From Evernia prunastri (Eukaryota; Ascomycota; Lecanoromycetes; Lecanorales; Parmeliaceae): a stretch of DNA of 64,000 bases. A model generated the notes under the pieces. That model was given only the letters and a program-made list of their open reading frames with translations, was not told the DNA's origin and did no database searches. The stretch covers positions 124,001 through 188,000 of the forward strand of contig NKYR01000017.1 of NCBI GenBank assembly GCA_003184365.1, in the 5' to 3' direction. Numbering within the stretch: the stretch's first letter is position 1; each line of letters starts with the position of its first letter. The position numbers and the translations under genes were made by a program. Positions 43,954-53,669 of this stretch are shown piece by piece.

Positions 43954-44322
43954 CTACTTCTGCCCAGTGTTATTTTCCATCGTTGCCTTCTTCGCCTGCG
44001 CCCGAGTAACCACGGTCTTTGCGAGGCTTGCTCCTGCCTCTTTCGCCTTCGTCGCTTTCATTTTTGCCTTCATCGCCTTGATCGGGTTTGCCTTGATCTT
44101 TTCCACTCCGAGTAGTTTTCGGCCCGTCGACTCAAAATCCATACGTGCTCGCTTCATGTTCTCGTCATCTACGTTTTCCCAGTCTGCAGTTCCGTCCAAG
44201 CGTTCGTCCCTGCCAATGCTACACATGCTTGATTGTTTCACATCAGATTCGGTATCGGATATACCCAGTCTATGTAGGATGGCGAGATAATGCAGCACGC
44301 TGTTCTCCAAGCTAGACCCCAT
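43954..44322 (-). CDS. Small basic protein, hypothetical
   Basis: An intronless frame of 122 residues. The N-terminal part has a short helix (NSVLHYLAILHRLGI) and an acidic middle. The C-terminal 50 residues are rich in Lys, Ala and Met with the imperfect repeat IKAMKAKMKATKAKEAG, like a nucleic-acid-binding tail. It has no signal peptide and no recognisable domain. It sits in a gene-poor region beside a remnant, so it may be a lineage-specific gene or a chance frame with biased composition. Confidence 0.35.
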   Translation of the reverse strand: MGSSLENSVLHYLAILHRLGISDTESDVKQSSMCSIGRDERLDGTADWENVDDENMKRARMDFESTGRKLLGVEKIKANPIKAMKAKMKATKAKEAGASLAKTVVTRAQAKKATMENNTGQK

Positions 44323-45438
44323 TTGAGGTATCCCATTGGCTGACTAACCTTGTGCACATTACTATATCAGTTGAGGTATCCCAAGAGATGAATCTTAGCA
44401 GCGACCCAGATCTTCTCGTTGTCTTCGATTACTTCAATGAACAATCATCCCCTTCAGGTTGTCGTTGAATCAAAGCATATCGGCGGAGTACATACATTCT
44501 GAAAGGGCAATCCCGCATCCCTTTCTCGTCTTCACATATCAATTTATGCAGTCTATGAAACGAAAAAATGGGTGGGTCTCTCTCATGTCAAGGTTATATA
44601 TATTACATCTCATTCTAATTCAATTCCCACAGTTTCTTTATTCCTTTTACAATTATTATACTTCTAGCATATCGGCAATTGTGATAGCAGATCACGACTT
44701 ACTTTCGCTGGGGATGGGCCGCTCAGCAGTGGCTATAATGAACCTTTACCATTCGAGTGTTCGATAATGCTGAATACCAATGCACTGTGTAGTTAAAGGT
44801 GTCTTCGTTTGGCAGCGTCGAGACTATTTCTGCATCTTGTGAAATGAACAAGGATTTCTGGCGTCTCTGAGGCGTGTCATGGACTAAGACGCCACAAACG
44901 GCACACTGGCTCCCCAGAAGACTCTACCGCTGCTAGTGTCAGAGCCGTAGTAGATTCAGACTCGAAATTTTCGTCAGACATCACAAAAGCACGCCAACGC
45001 GACGTCAGAGTCTTTTCAGAGGACAAGAACAGTCTACGGTCAGTTGTTGGTTATCACCAGCGAGACTAATACCTAATGCGAAGATCTATGATAATAGTAC
45101 CTCAGGCCACGCAGCGCACCTCACACTAGCAATTCTTCGTCCGGGCGAGGCGTGTCATTCGTTCACTCTGTTTGCCTCAATCGAAGACCCTGTCAGGATC
45201 TGCCTTCAGCTGACGTTCTAGGGCGGTGTTGCAAGTTTTCTCTGTGCGTGGTATCAATTTTCGTCTCTTCTCTCGTTTTCGGAAGTGTTACGTTTGCTTT
45301 GCGATATCCGTTGGGTCGCCCGACTTATTCGTTTGCTTATGGATTTGTTCTTGTCCTGCTTTCAAACATCAAATTTTCTATCGTCAACACGAAACTTCCA
45401 AGACGGAAAACGAAATTGGGTCTCAGTTGAGCGTAAAA
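44323..45438. other. 1.1 kb stretch with no supported gene
   Basis: A/T-rich in its first half; short frames only. It holds the promoter of the phosphatase-like gene. Confidence 0.4.
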
Positions 45439-46306
45439 ATGTTGAAAAGCATACTCACAAATCCTACGCCTGCAGAATGGAAGGAGGCTGACGAAATCAT
45501 TCGTCACGTCTGGCTGGGAACGTAGATATTCCTCCCTGTCAAGTCGAACGGACTGAGGTTGACTTACCCTCAGACTTACTGATAACGAAAATGCGCTCAG
45601 GAGAGGTATTACCGACATCATCTGCGTCTCCAAAGAACCTCAGGCAGACTTGCAGCGCGAAGGCTTCGGAAAGGGGACCGAGCTCAGGGCCACTACCTTC
45701 ACCATCGAAAATGACGCGGAAGGTGATTTGCTGCCAATACTTGGCGCATTATGCGATGCTATTGACTGGGCCTTGTGGGAAGGAGAAGATGTATTGGTGT
45801 TGGACATAGGGGGAGGTGTCGCCGCGCTGGCCGCATACAGTTCGTCCAGCATGATGGATACATCCACGAGCTGCGCCGAGAGGAGCACTGACGGGAAGTT
45901 TATAACAGTCATGAAAAAGCACGAAGTATCCTTGCCAGAAGCTATGATGGTCATAACCCGAGCAAGACTGAAGCGAGAAAAACCAACGCCGCTTCCCACC
46001 AAAAGGATAATTGAAACGCTAGATAACGATATTTATTTAGGGCAGCTTGAGATGTGGGAGGCGTGCAAATACGACATGTACGAGAACAAGGTTCTGAACC
46101 CAAGCGATCCGCGTGAGGATTGGATAGTACTAAAGGTGGAGGGGAGTCCGAGAGAAAAGAGGGATGAAGTGCAACCTGTGTGGGACAAACAGGATGAGAG
46201 GTTTCCGCAAATTTCAGAACATCCTCATCGTCTTAGCACAATTGAAGAAGTTGCAGAGGAGGCTTATCGTCTTAGCGGTATTTACGAGGCAACTCATGAG
46301 GAATGA
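45439..46306 (+). CDS. Dual-specificity-phosphatase-like protein without catalytic residues (pseudophosphatase)
   Basis: Exons 45439-45521 and 45574-46306 give 271 residues. The order of elements follows the small dual-specificity phosphatases: ADEIIRHVWLG (first strand and helix), RRGITDIICVSKEP (the GIT.I..VS strand), DLLPILGALCDAIDWALWEG, then EDVLVLDIGGGVAALAAYSS where the HCxxGxxR loop should be, SLPEAMMVITRARL and the YLGQLEMWEACKY helix. In the loop His-Cys is replaced by Leu-Asp and the Arg by Ala, so it cannot form the phosphocysteine intermediate. An intact frame and a clean 52 bp intron argue for a working, non-enzymatic protein like STYX, which binds phosphoproteins. Upstream exons are possible, as the frame stays open before 45439. 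Confidence 0.65.
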
Positions 46307-46679
46307 GATTTTGGTCTCTGTTTGACATCATCATCGTTGGGTATAATGCTAAGGGATATTGATAAAATCGTAAATGTTTGAACGGTCTTATCCGATGAAT
46401 CCTGATCAGATCAGATGAGCATGAAGATGACATGAGTGACAAGTTCTCTGGACGCCTGACGCACTTTAGGGACACAGATCGCGCAAAGTACGAATACAAG
46501 ATTCTTACCGTAAGGATACTAACGAGAATTACCACCGATAAATTATGCCAGACTGACGGAGAAAAGGTTTTTAACAAACTGCGTAATCTTTGATCGTTAG
46601 CCCTGCCAAGGCTTTCCCAAAAGAGATTTTCCCATAAGGAGTGTTTGTTGGCGTCAGCGTTGAAATTCGTCCGCCAACA
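46307..46679. other. Stretch before the minisatellite region, no gene
   Basis: 3' flank of the phosphatase-like gene. The minus-strand frame 46272-46724 looks random. Confidence 0.4.
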
Positions 46680-47300
46680 AAATTTGGTGGTAGAGGCTGA
46701 CAAGGCAATTACCCAAAGCGGCAATTACCCAAATCGTCTTCAATCGCCACCCCTGCCAAGAATTTCCGAAAAGAGGTTTTCTCGTAGAGGTTTTCAGTTG
46801 AATTTCGCCCGCTAACAAATCGCCAACAAACCGTTGAATATACGGTGGGCATTGAGTCTTATGCCATTGTAAATCAGCCGCAAATCAGTGTGGGGGGAGA
46901 GGTTATTCACGCTGCGGGCATTGGTAAATTTGGTGAGGGAGGTTATTTGCGGCGTGGGCATTGAAACTCGTAATGTTCTAAAGACGCTTGCTTTTTGATG
47001 GGGGAGGTTATTTGCAGCGTGGGCGTTGAATCCCGTTGTGTCTTCATGTCTTCAAGACCCTCGATCCTTGACGAAAGGGGTTATTCGCGGCGTGGGCTTT
47101 GAATCTCGTTGTGTCTTCATGTCTTCAAAACACTCGATTTAGGTTCTTTGCAGCGTGGGCGTTGAATCTCGTTGTGTCTTCATGTCTTCAAGATGCTCGA
47201 TTGAGGTTATTTGCAGCGTGGGCTTTGAACCTCGTTGTGTCTTCATGTCTTCAAGACGCTCGACTTTTGGTGAGGGAGGTTATTTGCAGTGTGGGCATTG
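46680..47300 (+). repeat. Degenerate minisatellite B, period about 62-73 bp
   Basis: The clearest units lie at about 47026-47300. Each holds GGCGTTGAATCTCGTTGTGT, then CTTCATGTCTTCAAGA and TTATTTGCAGCGTGGG. More diverged units reach left to about 46890, and a related piece (AAATTTGGTGGTAGAGG, then GGCAATTACCCAAA) is seen from 46680. Units differ by substitutions and short indels. Confidence 0.75.
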
Positions 47301-47556
47301 AATCTCGTGACGGAGTAAATTTGGTGGAGAGGTTTTTTATGCCGTGGCCTTTGAATCTCGTGACGGAGTAAATTTGGTGGTAGAGGTTCTTTACGCCGTG
47401 GCCTTTGAATCTCGTGACGGAGTAAATTTGGTGGTAGAGGTTTTCTATGCCGTGGACGTTGAATCTCGTGACGGAGTAAATTTGGCGGTAGAGGTTCTTT
47501 ACGCCGCGGCCTTTGAATCTCGTGACGGAGTAAATTTGGTGGTAGAGGCATCTACC
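47294..47556 (+). repeat. Minisatellite A, 54 bp units
   Basis: Starts of the unit GTAAATTTGGTGGTAGAGG are at 47315, 47368, 47422, 47476 and 47530, giving steps of 53, 54, 54 and 54 bp. As 54 is a multiple of three, both strands stay open and give artificial repetitive frames with an 18-residue period. The block ends in A-rich decamers (CCAAAACGGCAA) to about 47615. Confidence 0.9.
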
Positions 47557-47615
47557 CAAAACCGCAATCAGCCAAAACGGCAACCATCCAAAACGGCAAT
47601 TACCCAAAATGGCAG

Positions 47616-47972
47616 AGAGTCGACGCTTGATTTACGCCACTGGGGTAAAATTCCTATATGGCTGAAGTTTTCATGTACTGGCTGGCATAAGACAGCTTTC
47701 CGAGGTAACGCTGTATTCCTTCTCACGATTCCAATGATCCCTAGCTAAGTTCGAGTTGGCGTAAGCATTTGTAAGCATTAGAGACGTATCTGAGCTAGAA
47801 GCCCGGAATCCGCAGTATAACACGCCGTTCAGTAATATGACGCTGTCCATTATGCTTCATTCATCTATGATACAGTTGAGTGTATTTTCATGGAACAGCG
47901 ATCAGGCACCATCATCGGTGGTCATCATGCAAGACATACACCCCACTTACTCTGCACCTCGCATCGAAAAAG
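47616..47972. other. Stretch after the minisatellites, no gene
   Basis: Nothing recognised. It holds the 3' flank of the interrupted gene on the minus strand. Confidence 0.4.
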
Positions 47973-49604
47973 CTACCTCAACTGCACTTGGAGTGTCAGG
48001 CTTCCCGCTTGTTCATTCCAGCAGCTTCCCCCGTCCACCATCTCCAAGAAGACCTCGAAGGTGTCCATGAGGTTCTTCTTCACAATCATGTTCGTAGCCT
48101 GACCGCCATCTCCGCCTCCGAGCTTCACTGCAATAGCCATTTGTTCATAGTCCAAGACCCCAGCAGCGGCACTCACCGAGCTGAACAGAGTGGACATCGT
48201 CATGGCAGAGCGGAGCTTTACCGGGACCATGTTTACTGTAGGGCCTGCAAGCATGACGTACAAGACGGTATGCTCTTGCTTATATGCTGTAAGAGTCGGA
48301 GGGACTCTCGCTGCACCGATAGGGGTGGTCGCAGACTCCGAATGCACTCTCTTCGACAAGCGATCGTTGTCGATGGTGTCGCTGGCGAGGCGTTTGCCAG
48401 CAACGACTTCTGAGATCTGGGGGCCAGCAGTCGAGGAGTCTGGCGGGCTGGGATCAAGCGCAGATTCGCTGAGAGGCGTAGTTCCAAGTCCGATCTCCGC
48501 CAAGTCCGTCTCCGCCACGTTCATCTCCGCCACGTCCATGGCACCCCCCGCATCTCCAACATCACGGTTGGTGATAGGGCGTGCCTGCCGTCCCTGAGCT
48601 TTTTCCGGGATCGCCGACCTCGTCGTTGAGCCTTGGTACACTGACCCTTGCTGAGCCTCAGATTCGGAGTCGGATGCTTCGGAAGGCGTTGGGAAATAGT
48701 CTTCATCCATGTCGGAGTTGCCGTCCTGAATGTTGATTTCTTCGAGATCAGGCTCCAAATCAACTACAACATCATCCTTACTGATGGGTCGTTCTTCGGT
48801 GTTGCCCTTGAAGGCAAAAGCAACGGGATTATCTTCAAAAGCCTTACCCTGACCTGACCATGCGCGGTACGGATTCCCACCTGGTATTCCGCGTTTGGAT
48901 TTTCCTCCAAAAGGCTTCACGATTAGTCGCTCACCGTCGCGGTCGAGGGTAAAGTATGTGGATTTTGCGTCCCACTCTCGAGTCACTTAAGTAGCAAGAA
49001 CGGCTGTCTGGGGGAGGTTGCCATCTCTAAGAGCGACCGTTACTGTCCTTGGGAGTTCGCTCCTGTTCAGTCGGACGAACGGCGGTCGCTCAGACACAAA
49101 TTGGAGCCGAGCTTGTCGGAGATACTTTGTCTCGTGGTTACTCGAAAGAGGCGTAACATCCGGGATTGAATCGGAATCCGCAGATGCAGTTGTGGTGTTT
49201 GGGTCTTTGGATGATGACGCGATGCCTTGGTTAAAGTTTCTGAGATGCTGTTCGGGAGCTTCAGCGGTTGTGTTAAACTGGATCGGAGCTCTTTCGGCTC
49301 TCACCTCGGCTTGGTGGCTATCCATGGCTGTGGTAGCTACGTCTCGACGACTTGAGACATCACGCTGTCCTGATGATGAGTCACTGTTCTCATCGTGGTC
49401 GGACCTGGTCAGGTCCACCTGCTCAATTGGACGTTTGGCAGTTGCATTAGGTGGTGATGGTGAGTCCGACGCCGTTCGCTTGAAGTGTTCAGAGCCATAT
49501 GAGGTTTCGCTGTGAGGCGGGGAGCAGAACTCGTAAATGCCATGAGAGGCAGAGGGTATGAAAATTTCCGGCCAGTTGGTACGGATTCTGCAGTGTTCCG
49601 GCAT
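47973..49604 (-). CDS. Long frame split by one in-frame stop; uncharacterised fungal protein or pseudogene
   Basis: From the ATG at 49604 the frame runs to a TAA at 48989-48987 and goes on in the same frame without another stop to 47973, for 544 codons in total. The first part is Ser/Asp-rich and disordered-looking. The second has WDAKSTYFTLDRDGERLIVK, an acidic middle and a folded C-terminus (VPVKLRSAMTMSTLFSSV, VKKNLMDTFEVFLEMVDGGS) of a kind I associate with uncharacterised dothideomycete proteins. Either the stop lies in a 69 bp intron (GTAACG donor, GAGAG acceptor, in frame, weak consensus) or the gene is broken by a nonsense change. It lies next to the repeat-rich region. Confidence 0.5.
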
Positions 49605-50750
49605 TGTTCTTGTGGTTTTCGCACGCGTTTTGAAAATTGAAAGCAAAGTGCGAAAGTGAGGTTTGAGAATTTGTTGACAACACTCGAATTCGGAAGACCG
49701 CCACGCTAGCGCCGGTAATAAACCGCCGACTCTTCCATAATATTCCGGAGAATTCTGCGGACGGCTGCTTTGATGGTCAAAGCGGACTGCTGAAGACGAA
49801 CTCGGTGTTGAAAGGCCAGCTGCCGCCAGCGGATTCAATATACGGTGGCTCGATACTCATTGCATCTCAGAACTCTACAAGTAAGCTTTCGTTGATTCTC
49901 CTGCAATCTTCAATGCAAGTAGATCATTCTACGTCAAAGTGCTGCGGGGAGCCAACAACCTTCAACCCCTGCGTTTCCGTGTTTGACTGATTCTCGTCGT
50001 GCAGGCTAGGAATTCTCAGCAGAACGAACACCTCCTATTGCTTCACCGCAAGAGGTCATGCTCTATGCGTCGATGACTCGGGCACGCGTCTACCGCAATC
50101 CTCTCCTTCACAGCCTCCACGAACCACCAGCGCATATGCGATCATCACTCCAATCCACAGTCTGAGGCCCGAAGCATGCTTCTGGCCTGCAAAGCTTCTT
50201 TCCTCGATAACCTGGCAACCACAGGTCATCTCAGCGCAACCTCACAAGAATCCCGAGCCGGCTGTTTCCAAGGTTCCGGCAAGGTTCTGAAACAAGTACC
50301 AGTAAATCCCTGTTGCAGAAGGAAGGCTCAGCCTCTTCCGTGTGCTGTTGGCGGAGTGAGGCTTTGGAAGGCAGAAAAGAAGCCAAGAAATCTTTTCAAC
50401 GGCGCGCGTTGTTGGCCTTGTGATAGCGTTTGATAATCTCACCACGATCCAACGTTGTTTCATAGCTGCAAGCTACATTTATCATTCAAGTCGAGTATCA
50501 GATCGCTCTTTTACAGAGCCGCGGATGCACTGTTTTGATGAACGAGTCATTAAATGAGAAAGTGTTTCTGAGTTTGCGGCCGACTAAGTTTCATCATGGT
50601 TATGTCCAACCTGAATTGATAGTGAAAGGATAAAACACGTGAAGATTTACTGTCTTGATCGTTTCTACATATGTACAACCGACGGATAGAACCATTAATT
50701 CGCAAATTCTCTGCTTCAGACCTGCACTGCATGAACAAAGATTCTAATCT
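49605..50750. other. 1.1 kb stretch, no supported gene
   Basis: 3' flank of the mannosidase gene and 5' flank of the interrupted frame. The frame at 50176-50433 looks random. Confidence 0.4.
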
Positions 50751-52552
50751 TCAGACTTGAGGTCCTACAACCCTCAACGGATGCGCCTCGGTGTTGAAGA
50801 CGAATTGATTTGTGCTGCCGTTGCCGGCTACCTGGAACGCACTGTCCTAGTATCCTATCAGCCAACACGTCCTCGGCTCAGCTCGGGACACTCACCGGCG
50901 CATGTATCAGGTACGAATACTTCATAACCTCCGCGAACAAGAAACTCTCTTGCACGTTTTCGAACGTTCCTCCATTCGCAGCGTTGACGTCCGAGATCTC
51001 GGAGAACCCTTGACCGACTCTGGTCGTTGCATTTATAGCGAGGAAAGCCTCCCACGCCCAATCTTGATACATTGTATTCCCTTCAATGCAATCAGCTTAC
51101 CACTCTTACCACGGAAAAATGGCATGACTGCCTTACCAGTGATCCTGTAGGCGTAGTAGAAACTTTCAATTACTTCTGGGCGCAGATCGTAATCTGGGTC
51201 GGTAATGTAGAAACCATTTGCATTGTAAAACGCTTCGTTGCTCGGGTCCACCCCAGTGGTATTCCAACTAAAAGTCTCCGGCCCGATCCCTGTGAGGGTG
51301 GAATTGTACAGATCGTGACAGCCGTTGACAAGCGCCAGTCCAAAATCGATATAATCCTGTCGGCCGAGTACTGAGCCTCCGAGAAGGAAGTTTCCGCCGT
51401 CGAAGCACGTCAGATGCTCGGACGAGTTGACAAAAGTGGTATTGACATAGCTTGCCAAGAACGTCAAGTCGGGTCGGGATGCCGCTGCACGATTCTAGAG
51501 TCAGCATTTTTTCGGGTCAGAATACATGTTGGAGGAGTGATGTCGAAAAATGGTATGAATAATGGATTAATGATTCAGAAGTGTTACTTACGATTCGAGG
51601 TCAGATATTTGATGGTGCTGTCTGCAGCCAAAGTCCAGCGGTCCGAGTAGTTGCTGTAGCGCGATGAATCGTAGACATACATCTTGATCAGATACTCGTA
51701 GAAGCTATCATCCCCACCGTTCCATCCTCCAGTGGCGTCTACGAAAACACCATTCGAGATGTTCAAATTAGTGCCGACGAGACCAGGAAAGGGCTCATTG
51801 GATTCTGGCAAGGGGTTTAAAAGATAGGTCTCGGCTTTCTGCGCCAGATCTCCATACGATGGATCTCCGGTGAGGTCTGATAGATGTTGCCACTCCAGGC
51901 AAAGGGTCCCGATGTCAGCAAGCCCATTTGTTGTGCTTCCATCGTTGATTTGGTTGGTGAAGTACAAATTGTTGAACGGTATACCTGTAGAGGTATTGAA
52001 CGCGAAGCTCAGGCTGTCTGCTAGGCTCTTTGACTGGGTAAGAAGTGTATCAACTGCTGAAGCGTTTGTGGTCAAATTGGACAACGGCCCTTTAAGAAGG
52101 TCGTATCCTGAAAGCATTCCAGCCATATACCTGATGGTGGTCTCGAAGAGGCTGACCTCCGTAGCTGTCGTAGTATAGTCGATAGTAGCGATGTAATCAA
52201 GAATGTCGTTGACAATAGGTTGGCTCTCCATCACCAAAGCGGTGCTCAAGGCGTCGACCGCGCTAGCTCCCCAGTTGTTCCTTGGATTGGTACATGTATT
52301 TGTCATTGGCTCGAGCTCATCTTGACCCTTGCAGGTCGAAAAGTAGCCGTTCCAAGCGAACGTGAAGGCATCTTTGACGGCAGCCGCCCTCTGCTGCTCG
52401 ACCGTGGAGTCGGTGCCGCCACCTTGGCGGGCCCTAAGAGCTCGATCTTTCAATGCTAGGGACTGATATTCCGGGTTCTCAGGAGCAGGAAGCCTAAGTC
52501 CACAGACGATGTTCGCAGCTACCGAAAGCAGCGAGACAGAGCAAAGACGCAT
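50751..52552 (-). CDS. Secreted class I alpha-1,2-mannosidase (GH47)
   Basis: GH47 enzymes trim alpha-1,2-linked mannose from N-glycans in the secretory path or outside the cell. Exons 52552-51592, 51484-51137, 51080-50896 and 50846-50751 give 529 residues. The N-terminus is a signal peptide (MRLCSVSLLSVAANIVCG). GH47 blocks: FTFAWNGYFSTCKGQDEL, NNWGASAVDALSTALVM, SLFETTIRYMAGMLSGYDLL, WNGGDDSFYEYLIKMYVY, CFDGGNFLLGG, LRPEVIESFYYAYRITG and the calcium-binding VFNTEAHPL at the end. The conserved acidic residues in FETTIR, GDDSFYE and RPEVIES are present. There are many N-glycosylation sequons and no membrane anchor, so it fits the secreted fungal MsdS type, not the ER type. Introns are 107, 56 and 49 bp. 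Confidence 0.9.
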
Positions 52553-53669
52553 CGTAGAGGCTATCCGGATTCTGCTATAGGGACGAAAGAATAGGGTGTG
52601 CTGGATTAAAAGGCAGGGGAAAGCACAAAGCAAGAATGAACAGCCCCGGGAATTGCTTTAATAGTAATTCCAATCAGGTTGACCGTTGATACTTTTTCAT
52701 TCCATAATGTTTTGGCCATAAGGCTAATCAAGTCTCCGAGATCGAATATAGAAGGAGACCGGAGACGTTCTGTTGGATTTGCGGAGCAAGAAGAGATGCT
52801 TACTTTAGCTGCGGTGCTGCGGATATGAGGATTGCTTCTTCCCATACTTAAAGCAAATGACAAGCGGGGTATCATCTGCATCATCTGCTCATCTCATGGT
52901 GATGCGCACTGCAGCCTCCGCATGATCGTGGCGAGCGCTTCTACAGCCAATGTATCTCCACTTGGCGCGTCAGTAGCGCCGTCGTCTGCCCAGTGCCTGC
53001 TGACCATCCCCAAGACTCCATTACTGAGCTACGTGGGGAGCGGGGTGATGGTTGATGTGGGGAAGGCAAGGCTGATCTCAAGGTCATGTTCATATATATC
53101 GCATTTGCTAAACATTAATTTTGTCGTCTTCAGCACGCCGTGAATAGGCTCCTAGGTACTTAGTCGTTGGATGGGGCAAAGCAAAGCAGAGGTCCTAAAG
53201 GGGCGACCTGCTTCATCGAGGCAGGTGCCCCGGAGGCGGGGAAACGGGCCAGTCGCCGCCATTCCGCTCAGGGCTGGCCCCCGGCCACTATTATTATCCG
53301 GCGAGTCCGGGCCTCCCTGTCACTCGTGCAGACCAGCACTCTCCTCAGCGGCGCGACACATGATTGATACACTCCTTTTCCACGCTATCAATAAATCTCC
53401 TCCGCCTATGATTAGCCAGGCCGCACTCGGAGGAGACACCCGGGTGCGCAGTCTCGGACGTCCTGGATTTCCTGCTACAAAAGTGGCCTACCTGTCTGAC
53501 TTGGTATGTACACCCATGGTATGACCCCGAGAACATTGAGGCGAAGATGATGAAAATTATGTACAAGGATTCGATTCGCTAATATTCCTGGTCTCCGAAT
53601 CTTAGCAGTCACGATGTTTTCAGGCGGAATCAACATCAAAAGAATGCTCGGAAACTTATCCACATTCCC
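52553..53669. other. 1.1 kb stretch, no supported gene
   Basis: Promoter of the mannosidase gene and 3' flank of the chitinase gene. A G/C-richer frame (53171-53524) has no recognisable features. Confidence 0.4.

Noticed and set aside
47243..47748. Repetitive proteins with an 18-residue period
   Set aside because: Open on both strands because the repeat unit is 54 bp; no sign of a gene start or splice structure.
53171..53524. 117-codon frame between mannosidase and chitinase genes
   Set aside because: Arg/Pro/Ser composition as expected from G/C-rich random sequence, no motif and no splice support.
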